Source of the DNA: a virus
Virus record (IMG/VR): IMGVR_UViG_3300036886_000446
Coordinates: 1 to 28,406 of that record
Length of the DNA: 28,406 bases
Strand: one strand, 5' to 3'
Shown: piece after piece, positions 22,600-28,406 of the stretch
Layout: each line of letters opens with the position of its first letter
How positions within the stretch are numbered: the first letter of the stretch is position 1
The notes under the pieces: model-generated
What the model was told of the DNA's origin: nothing
What the model saw: the letters and a program-made list of their open reading frames with translations, nothing else
The model's database searches: none
Translations under genes and position numbers: made by a program

Positions 22600-22908
22600 T
22601 CAAACTTTCTTGTACTGCTTCAAATACGCAAGTCCTGATTCCATCTCGGCGATTGAATCATGAAACTGGCCGAGTCCTACATTGTGTTCACGACAGAGAA
22701 CCATGCGATTTTCGTTCGTCTCATGGTCGTGGTCTTGGCAGGGCGACGTTCTCGCTTTGCCTCGTGGCCCAAAGGGATGATTCCCAATAGGACACATACC
22801 ACCTTGCTTCTCAATCTGGGCCTCAAACTCGGCGAGCGTGATTTTATGCACGCACCGATAATACCTGTCGTTCTTTGCCGCCGCAGTTTGACTGGGCCAA
22901 GAAGCCAC
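22600..22908 (-). CDS. Endonuclease VII-like nuclease, 5' end uncertain
   Basis: Only GTG 22908 gives a usual start, yielding 102 residues. The core matches short phage endonuclease VII proteins: ITLAEFEAQIEKQGGMCPIGNHPF, CQDHDHETNENRMVLCREHNVGLGQFHDS, with DHDH and the final CxxHNxGLG metal and catalytic residues. The first zinc CxxC is replaced by CPIGNH. The frame stays open upstream to 23064, past the capsid stop, and reads as normal basic coding sequence (SRRQKKYREEHPDK), typical of this family's N-terminus, but it has no ATG, GTG or TTG. GGAGGT at 23037-23032 could serve TTA or ATC codons. Probably a homing nuclease next to the capsid gene. Confidence 0.75.
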   Translation of the reverse strand: MASWPSQTAAAKNDRYYRCVHKITLAEFEAQIEKQGGMCPIGNHPFGPRGKARTSPCQDHDHETNENRMVLCREHNVGLGQFHDSIAEMESGLAYLKQYKKV

Positions 22909-23018
22909 TTTATCAGGGTGCTCCTCGCGGTACTTCTTTTGTCTGCGACTTGCGCTTGCTTTTGCGACTTCGCTGGTTGGGTCCTTGTAAAATCTTTGTA
23001 GTGTCTGTAAGTGCCTGA

Positions 23019-24011
23019 TTAAACGGCGCTTACCTCCGCCCGGATTCTTCGGAACCCTGGGGTGTTATTGGTATTAGGTCTCGCCACAACCCCGAGGAAC
23101 CAGTTGTAGCTCACGATTGCTCGTGTCTGCAACATCGGGTTCGAAAGGTCGATGTCGTTATCGCCGAAGGTCTTGACGTTCACCTTAAAGCTGGGATTGC
23201 GCGGAACGCGGTTGCCCAGCAATTCGGAAGCCATCATGGCCTCGCGACCCACGACGTGCGTCCCATAACCAGTCTTCCCGGTTGATGGGTAGTTGGTATA
23301 GGTCGGCACGGTCTGAGTGCGGATGATGCGGACGCCGCTCCATTCCAGGACGGTGTAGCCGCGTGTCATGTCCGACTTCAGGACTGCTGCGCCAGCTTCG
23401 CTTCGCTTGAGGGTGTCAACTGCGGACCCTGCGCTGTTGTCCGACATGAAGTCGTACACAACGTACGGATGCATCGCAGCCGTGTAAAGCCCGCCGTCGC
23501 GACCCGGAACAGCGTTTCCCATCAACTGGGATTCGCTCTTGCGAATCGTATTGGAGAGCATGAATTCGTTGTCGAGTAGATCGATTCGGGCCGAGGCTTG
23601 CGCGGTTGCGGCAACTTCAAAGCCGTTAATCGCGATCAAGTTACTCGTGAGCGCGCCGCGATACGACAGGTTGCGGCTCGCGTCCAGCGTGATGTCCGCA
23701 AGGAACATTTGCTGGGCCACGTTCGAAATGCCGACCCAGTCGCCATACTCGTCGGCGAATGCGTCGCTGAAAACCTGGTTCAATTGCAAAGACGGACCCG
23801 GAATTCCTTCCGACAAGTCGTACGTCGCTGCAGCATACGGAGTTTGCCCGTAGAACTGAAGTGTCCGACCTGACCGGCGAGGCAGTGGACGGAAGTCACA
23901 CAATTCCTCAAGATAAGGGGTATTGAATTGCCATTCGAGAATGGCAGTGCGGTCGTACGCAATCTGCGGAAACGCGGCTAGTGTGGTACTTTGAACGCCA
24001 GGCGGTAAAAT
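23019..24011 (-). CDS. Major capsid protein, N4-gp56 type; start codon unresolved
   Basis: The reading frame is open from 24026 to TAA 23019. The encoded protein (ILPPGVQSTTLAAFPQIAYDRTAIL... then LCDFRPLPRRSGRTLQFYGQTP) has the order and motifs of N4-gp56-family capsid proteins: YDR, a helix, RPLPRRSGRT, later AINGFE, AMHPYVVYDF, WSGVRIIRT, YGTHVVGREAMM and a C-terminal IVSYNWFLGVVARPN. It forms the HK97-like shell. The first usual start, TTG 23903, would cut off about 36 conserved-looking residues. ATT 24011-24009, 10 nt after AGAGGG, is the best upstream candidate and gives 330 residues. An intron, an upstream exon, or a base error are alternatives. It lies between two nuclease genes. Confidence 0.82.
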   Translation of the reverse strand: MLPPGVQSTTLAAFPQIAYDRTAILEWQFNTPYLEELCDFRPLPRRSGRTLQFYGQTPYAAATYDLSEGIPGPSLQLNQVFSDAFADEYGDWVGISNVAQQMFLADITLDASRNLSYRGALTSNLIAINGFEVAATAQASARIDLLDNEFMLSNTIRKSESQLMGNAVPGRDGGLYTAAMHPYVVYDFMSDNSAGSAVDTLKRSEAGAAVLKSDMTRGYTVLEWSGVRIIRTQTVPTYTNYPSTGKTGYGTHVVGREAMMASELLGNRVPRNPSFKVNVKTFGDNDIDLSNPMLQTRAIVSYNWFLGVVARPNTNNTPGFRRIRAEVSAV

Positions 24012-24091
24012 CGTATAGGTACCCTCTTAATCCCTGGTTGGGATTTTGCGAAGGTATCTTGCTCAAGGAGTGCCTTCTACCTATGAAAGCG

Positions 24092-24534
24092 TTAGTCTAA
24101 AACTTTATGACGACGGCTTCGTAAAAGTTCTTTCTTGTGATTGTGGTTGCAACAAAGTGTCTGGTATCCTGCCGGATATCCTTCATTTCTCAACCTGCGG
24201 TACAGTTCATGTCCTCGACCATTATTTGGGGCCGCTCTTTTTTCTTGAGCGCCATTGTCCGCTATGTGGTCAAGCACAAGCATATCGATGTCGCGGATAT
24301 GGCAATCAGGCCAAGAACAGCACAACTGCCTAGATGATCCATAGTGAGACAAAACTTCTATCTTGATTGTCGTTCGAGATTTGGTTGTATACTGCGTTGT
24401 TTTAGGGGCTCGACGGATATAGACGCATGAAGTGCAGATTCCGGCATTGCGGCTTTGCGGCTTTGAAATTTTGATTCATCTGTTGCGCCGCAGTTGCGAC
24501 ACAATCTGGGTTGGCGTTCGCCTTTACCTGGCAT
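24092..24534 (-). pseudogene. HNH endonuclease gene broken by an 8-bp tandem duplication
   Basis: ATG 24534 has GAGGAGG upstream. The first frame reads MPGKGERQPRLCRNCGATDESKFQSR and then goes astray, ending at 24358. A second frame carries NAGICTSCVYIRRAP..., VLSHYGSSRQLCCSWPDC, VLDHIADNGAQEK, and NEGYPAGYQTLCCNHNHKKE, the typical end of a phage HNH nuclease. The break is at GCGGCTTT GCGGCTTT (24449-24464, plus strand): deleting one copy joins both parts into a normal protein of about 144 residues with CxxC pairs and the DH/HN catalytic residues. So the gene is a recent frameshift pseudogene, a phase-variable gene or an assembly error. It lies between scaffold and capsid genes. Confidence 0.85.
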
Positions 24535-24594
24535 TTTTTCCTCCTCGAAAGGAACCTGGGTTGGGGTTGTTCGAGGCAACCCCGGTACCCGGCT

Positions 24595-24616
24595 AAAAAG
24601 CGTCTGATCAGGACGC
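24595..24616 (-). terminator. Short intrinsic terminator after the scaffold-like gene
   Basis: Minus strand: GCGTC (24616-24612), loop CTGATCA, GACGC (24604-24600), then TTTTT (24599-24595). The 5-bp stem is short, so termination is probably partial. This suits lowering transcription between scaffold and the endonuclease. A GGGGTTG/CAACCCC hairpin follows at about 24563-24583. Confidence 0.55.
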
Positions 24617-24635
24617 CAAACTCATTATATCACAG

Positions 24636-25685
24636 TTACCCTCGCGGGGCAGCAAAGGTCTCCATGAACGCTGCGTCAGGATTTTTTCCGTTCGCAATTT
24701 GCCCTTTTTTCCAGGCGTCCAGGATTTCTTCAGGAGTCGCGTTTGCTGGGACATCAATTTTGGTTGCAGGTGTTGTACCTGCCGAAATAGGGATTCCGCT
24801 GACGCCAGAACTTGCGCCAAACAATGCAGAAGACGTAGCCGCAACGCGCGGAGGAGCGACAACAGGAGCAAGAGCAGCCGCAGCCGCAGCAGGAGCAGCA
24901 GGAGCAGCAGGAGCCACAACAGGTGCAGGAACCGCATCCACTACGGCTTCTGGAAAAAACGATCCCGTAGCTCTCATCGCAGACCACGCTTGCCCCAAAG
25001 CCGCAACTTTATCTTTCGCGTCGGTCAGACCAAGAACCGCGAGTTTATCACCGATGATCCCAAGATTTTTCTGCCCGCCGGGCCAATCAGCACCAGCAGG
25101 ACTATGCAAAAATTCTTCAGTAGCCTCGGCCCACGACTGGGTTTCTGCTGTCTCTTGATTGTGAGTAACCGCGTCTCGCAAAGCCTCCACGGGAATACCT
25201 TGTTTTGCAAGATAGGCTGTCATGGCTCCCGACTGTTCAATATACGTCGCTGCATCAATCTCGCCGCGTTTGAACTTTAGTTCAAGTTCAACTTTGGCTT
25301 CTGCCGCCTCTTCCGCTGCCTGTTGCGCGACAGTCGGGTCCACGACCGCAGCAACGGCGGACGCTTCTGCAGGCGTCTGCACGGCGTACGCAATTTTAAG
25401 TGCGTTGTTAACCGCACGTTCAAGTTCAAGTTCAGTCGCAGCTTCAAAAGTGAATTCTTTTCCACCAATCACTTCGGTACGAGTAAATCCAGTGGTCTCC
25501 GCATTCGCCTTATCCACCGCAGCCTTGGTAGCTGCCGCAGTTTCCGCAACCACCCGAGCAGCCTCGGCTGCCGCAACAGTCTGCGTATTGATCTCGGCCT
25601 GCACCGCCGCGCGAATGTCATCGGGGTTCAAAGAGTCCTGAATAGCTTTGGTCAAATCGGGAGTAACGGTGATTGGGTCGCTCAT
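24636..25685 (-). CDS. Probable head scaffolding protein, 349 aa
   Basis: ATG 25685 is preceded by AGGAGA. The protein is acidic, Ala/Glu/Val-rich and largely helical: two long helical parts (about 15-65 and 100-155) flank EVIGGKEFTFEAATELELERAVNNAL. A low-complexity Ala/Pro stretch (about 255-290) follows, then a short ordered end (EILDAWKKGQIANGKNPDAAFMETFAAPRG). Composition, size and position two genes after the portal and just before the major capsid protein match phage scaffolds, which guide shell assembly and are then removed. No catalytic motif is seen. The family is not identified by sequence, so the call rests on position and composition. Confidence 0.7.
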   Translation of the reverse strand: MSDPITVTPDLTKAIQDSLNPDDIRAAVQAEINTQTVAAAEAARVVAETAAATKAAVDKANAETTGFTRTEVIGGKEFTFEAATELELERAVNNALKIAYAVQTPAEASAVAAVVDPTVAQQAAEEAAEAKVELELKFKRGEIDAATYIEQSGAMTAYLAKQGIPVEALRDAVTHNQETAETQSWAEATEEFLHSPAGADWPGGQKNLGIIGDKLAVLGLTDAKDKVAALGQAWSAMRATGSFFPEAVVDAVPAPVVAPAAPAAPAAAAAALAPVVAPPRVAATSSALFGASSGVSGIPISAGTTPATKIDVPANATPEEILDAWKKGQIANGKNPDAAFMETFAAPRG

Positions 25686-25748
25686 GTGATTTTCTCCTGT
25701 ACATCTATGGCGTCATTAGTCAACTTTTGTAATAAGATTTCAGCAGAA

Positions 25749-26171
25749 TCAAAAAGACCCGGCGGGACGACTGTCATACTGGTCGAATGTCTCCAATACC
25801 TTTTGCCGAACATAATCCCCTTGATCCACAGCTTCAGCCGCCGTTTTGGCGGACATGGATGCGACTTGGGCTCGGCTCTCCTCGACGCCGTCGCTGATGG
25901 CGTCTTGAATTTTGGAGAACAGCAATTGGTGGTGCTCTTTCGCAGCCTGCATGCGGACTTTGAGGACGACCATAACTTGCGGGTCCCAGCCCGGATAGTC
26001 GGAGCAAGTGTCCACTGCAGATTGAATCAGGTCTTGCGATATTCGCATAAGGTCAAGAAAGCCGGGGTTCGCGCGCAGGCTAATGAGCCGATTGGCACGA
26101 TCAATCGCGAGTGTAGTCGTCTGAACAAACGGCGCGGTCGCCGCAGTTACGGGAATGGGATCGCTGCTCAT
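25749..26171 (-). CDS. Unknown protein between portal and scaffold, 140 aa
   Basis: ATG 26171 has GGAG 7 nt upstream. The protein is helical: a Thr/Val-rich start (DPIPVTAATAPFVQTTTLAIDRAN), a central helix DLMRISQDLIQSAVDTCSDYPGWDPQVMVVLKVRMQAAKEHHQLLFSKIQDAI with a YPGWDP turn, and a polar end. There are no membrane segments. Its conserved place between portal and scaffold in one operon suggests a head-assembly role, for example a portal-associated or minor capsid protein. I do not recognise the family. Confidence 0.78.
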   Translation of the reverse strand: MSSDPIPVTAATAPFVQTTTLAIDRANRLISLRANPGFLDLMRISQDLIQSAVDTCSDYPGWDPQVMVVLKVRMQAAKEHHQLLFSKIQDAISDGVEESRAQVASMSAKTAAEAVDQGDYVRQKVLETFDQYDSRPAGSF

Positions 26172-26193
26172 TTTTACGCTCCTAGCATCTAAT

Positions 26194-28406
26194 TTACTTT
26201 ATTGGAAACGCAGGCTTGTCCATTGTTGCGAATGCGCCTTTTGCTGCCCGATCAAATCCTTGCTGTTCGGGTGTGGCGGCCTGCTCTTTTGCTTTCTGCA
26301 ATTCAAGGGCATGCTGCTGGTCTTGTTCCGCGCCGTGCGTATTCAAAGTGTGTTTGCCTGCCTCAATCAGCATGCGATTTTCGGATTGGTTATCATCAAC
26401 GCCCTTTTTCACTTCGCCCTGGGCTTGGATTTGCGCAATCTTGTTTGCCTGTTGCGCGGCGTTATCCTTCGCGGCTTGGCGTGCCTTATCTTCGTCATTC
26501 ATCGGCACAATAATTTGTTCCTTGTACGGCACTCCGTACGAGTCATACAAAGCCGAGATCATAGCGTTCGCATCAAGTTTCATCGCCTGCGTTGCGAGCA
26601 TTTCAGGCAGACCAGGAGCACTGATCAGTGTCTGCAGAACCGCCATGTACTTGTTCAAGGCTTCGCGGGCCGCGAGTTTCGTTCCGGCGGAGATATCAAC
26701 ACGATAGGTGCCGTTAAGAATATCCAGCGGCGTCGCTTTGAAAGCCGTGCCGAGGGCTTCCGAAAGCATCGCGCGAATTTGAGACGGTTTGAGTTTTTGG
26801 TTCTCGGAAATACAGAATTCCAAGAACGGAATGAACACTTGCTCCGAGATTACATCAACTAGGTCCTGCAATTTCACCGATTCGCCACCCGTGATGGCGT
26901 CAACACCCGCAGGCGTCCGCATATCGCCAGCCGCACCGGGGTTTGAGCCCAAAGTGCCCGGCCCTGCACCCGAAATAGAAGCGCCCCATGCTTTCATCTG
27001 TGCAATGACCGCCAGAGGCTCTTGCGCATCCACCGCGTTCCGCGTCAGCGGTTTGATCTCTCCTGCCGTGTCACTTTTAAAGATTTTTCCGGGAAAAATC
27101 CACTGGGCCTGTGCACTATTGTTCGCGCCAGCGGGAGAAGTGTAAGTTCCCATCAAATTCAGGTTCATGTCATCCAAAAAGGCGTTCATTACGCCTTGGC
27201 AGACACGTTGAAAGTCCGTCAGCCAATAAGCGATGCCGTACCCGTGTGCGGAGTCGGGCGCGTTGCGGAAACAGAAGCCAAGAAACGGCGGACGACCAAA
27301 TTTATGGTCTTCGTTCAGCAATATGTATTCTTTGTTGAGAATGAGGGCGTGCCGCGACCCAGTCCAGTAGTCGAACACCTCAAATTTACGCATCAAGGGG
27401 TCATGCGCAGTGCGTTCGGTGTAATTTTCCGGGTACGCCTTCTGCGGTGTGGTCGTTTGTTGAAAAATTGGGTTCCCCGTGTTCGATCCCAGCGTTTCCA
27501 GCGGGTTAGTTGCCGCCTGACTCTGCATCTGCGGAGCCATGATCGCCACTAACTGTGCGCGCGTCGGAATCTTCCAGCCTGCGGTGTTGCGCAGGGCGTC
27601 TAAGTCATAACCAGTCAGGTAAATGATGCGTCCGAACCATTCCGCGCAACGCGGATCGCCGCGCCGAAGGTCTGGCGCGTATCGCGCGCGACGAATCGGC
27701 ACATGTTCAAGTTTCGGCGCGTTGAATTCGCGAACAGCGACAATTTTATCCTCGGTGTCATCGATATCGACACCGTCATCCACAGGAATGGTCACTAAAT
27801 TCCCATTTATACTTAGGGTGTTCGCGTGAACCTTCTGAACTTTCTTGATGACGTTTTGTTTGGTCTTTTGCCAGCCGTACATGGCGACGCCGAACCCATA
27901 AAACAGCCCGTCATAGGTGATTTCACGAAATTCAGTCTTCGCCGAGACGCCTTTGTACCCGCACGTTTTCAACTGAGCGTTCAAAATCGCCTGTTGGGCT
28001 TCTGCGCACTCCAAAGGGGTACCAGAAGTCGCATCGATTTTGAAAACTTGGTAGCCGCCGAACAAAGTTTGATTGACGACGCTGTGAATGCTGTAAAATT
28101 GCTCAGCAACGAGTGGAATTCCGAGATGAGAACGAAATTGGTCGCTCCCTTTCCACTTGATCGGGTCAACCCAAGCACGCAACATGATTTCAGCCATGTT
28201 CCAGCGCCCGATTAAGCCTCGGGTAGCGATAAAACTCTCAGATTCTTCTCGGTTCAGGTTGGCTTCTTTCATCATCGAGAGATCAGAGCGCGCCTGGTCA
28301 ATGAACGCGACTTCAGTCGCCCCTATTGGAAGCGCAGTTTCACCGTACGGGACCGCTCCAGGCAGGTCCAGAATGCGAATTTGCCCTTTGTCTTCAAAAT
28401 GAGTAG
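26194..28406 (-). CDS. Portal protein, N-terminus cut by right window edge
   Basis: The frame is open through 28406 (THFEDKGQIRILDLPGAVPYG... precedes the internal MMKEANLNREE), so the true start is outside; about 737 residues are visible. Portal-like features include the N-terminal wing (FRSHLGIPLVAEQFYSIHSVV), a GFGVAMYGW segment, the EVFDYWTGSRHALILNKEYILLNEDHKFGRPPFLGFCFR domain, HGYGIAYWLTDFQRVCQGVMNAFLDDMNLN as crown/stem helices, and a long Gln/Ala-rich coiled C-terminus (about the last 100 residues). The portal is the dodecameric ring through which DNA enters the head. Length and gene order (portal, small protein, scaffold, capsid) fit podovirus-like and N4-gp56-capsid phages. Confidence 0.85.
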   Translation of the reverse strand, partial: THFEDKGQIRILDLPGAVPYGETALPIGATEVAFIDQARSDLSMMKEANLNREESESFIATRGLIGRWNMAEIMLRAWVDPIKWKGSDQFRSHLGIPLVAEQFYSIHSVVNQTLFGGYQVFKIDATSGTPLECAEAQQAILNAQLKTCGYKGVSAKTEFREITYDGLFYGFGVAMYGWQKTKQNVIKKVQKVHANTLSINGNLVTIPVDDGVDIDDTEDKIVAVREFNAPKLEHVPIRRARYAPDLRRGDPRCAEWFGRIIYLTGYDLDALRNTAGWKIPTRAQLVAIMAPQMQSQAATNPLETLGSNTGNPIFQQTTTPQKAYPENYTERTAHDPLMRKFEVFDYWTGSRHALILNKEYILLNEDHKFGRPPFLGFCFRNAPDSAHGYGIAYWLTDFQRVCQGVMNAFLDDMNLNLMGTYTSPAGANNSAQAQWIFPGKIFKSDTAGEIKPLTRNAVDAQEPLAVIAQMKAWGASISGAGPGTLGSNPGAAGDMRTPAGVDAITGGESVKLQDLVDVISEQVFIPFLEFCISENQKLKPSQIRAMLSEALGTAFKATPLDILNGTYRVDISAGTKLAAREALNKYMAVLQTLISAPGLPEMLATQAMKLDANAMISALYDSYGVPYKEQIIVPMNDEDKARQAAKDNAAQQANKIAQIQAQGEVKKGVDDNQSENRMLIEAGKHTLNTHGAEQDQQHALELQKAKEQAATPEQQGFDRAAKGAFATMDKPAFPIK

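Noticed and set aside
24449-24480. Programmed -1 frameshift in the HNH gene
   Set aside because: The nearby A AAA TTT does not fit the X XXY YYZ slippery pattern, and deletion of one 8-bp repeat copy explains the break exactly.
24009-24630. Group I intron with the HNH gene splitting the capsid gene
   Set aside because: GGGTACC at both sides and the nuclease gene are suggestive, but I could not find a matching P7 pair (GACTA at the HNH end has no TAGTC partner) or a convincing first exon; ATGAGTTTGGCGTCC near 24623 meets TGA at once. Kept only as an alternative.
24608-24937. Leu-rich alternative frame inside the scaffold-like gene
   Set aside because: Low-complexity shadow (Leu/Arg repeats) of the Ala-rich segment, with no ribosome site.
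1-28406. CRISPR arrays, integrase or attachment sites
   Set aside because: No spaced direct repeats of CRISPR size and no recombinase or repressor gene were seen; the transposon is the only mobile element.

Overview
This window is a stretch of a tailed double-stranded DNA bacteriophage (Caudoviricetes). Every gene I can support lies on the minus strand, so transcription runs from high to low coordinates. The structural genes include a portal protein, a scaffold-like protein and an N4-gp56-type major capsid protein. The replication genes include a family A DNA polymerase, RecA, an Erf annealing protein, SSB and a UvrD/Rep-like helicase. There is no integrase, repressor or bacterial housekeeping operon. 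Genes are tightly packed, with many ATGA/TGATG stop-start overlaps. The host is unknown. A signal peptide ending in HAQ on one accessory protein resembles those common in Acidobacteriota, which is only a weak hint.

Layout in order of transcription. (1) Head module, 28406-21446: portal (cut by the right window edge), a small protein, a scaffold-like protein, a terminator, an HNH endonuclease gene broken by an 8-bp duplication, the major capsid protein, an endonuclease VII-like gene, a beta-rich virion protein, a strong terminator and two small genes, one with an in-frame TGA. (2) RNA and accessory island, 21440-19912: tRNA-Ala(UGC), tRNA-Gly(UCC), a structured RNA/terminator, an exported protein with its own promoter, a repeat-bearing noncoding stretch and tRNA-Thr(UGU). 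(3) Histidine phosphatase, an unknown protein, a 1054-residue protein with two HExxH domains, a small membrane protein and a second endonuclease VII. (4) Replication and nucleotide module, 14877-7171, starting at a promoter with palindromic operators: membrane protein, metallophosphoesterase, DEDD exonuclease, RecA, dATP/dGTP-diphosphohydrolase-like protein, MazG-like protein, nucleoside deoxyribosyltransferase-like protein and DNA polymerase. (5) Recombination module from a promoter at 7167: unknown protein, Erf, an inserted IS1595-type element carrying a DNA methyltransferase, then SSB. (6) Promoter at 3003: HNH endonuclease, small membrane protein, helicase. (7) Promoter at 750: an unknown gene cut by the left window edge.

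How the genes work together: modules 4-6 supply replication (polymerase, helicase, SSB), recombination and repair (RecA, Erf, exonuclease, endonuclease VII) and dNTP-pool editing. Modules 1-3 build the particle and probably act at entry. Three leftward promoters share TTGACA -35 boxes followed by GTAC-containing repeats, suggesting a common phage regulator.

The most unusual points are: a complete IS1595-like transposon with 21-bp inverted ends, a perfect 8-bp target duplication and a methyltransferase passenger; several reading frames that are broken or lack a usual start codon between 21.6 and 24.6 kb and in the transposase; a virion-type protein with two FtsH-peptidase-like domains; and an independently transcribed exported accessory protein beside a three-way-junction RNA.
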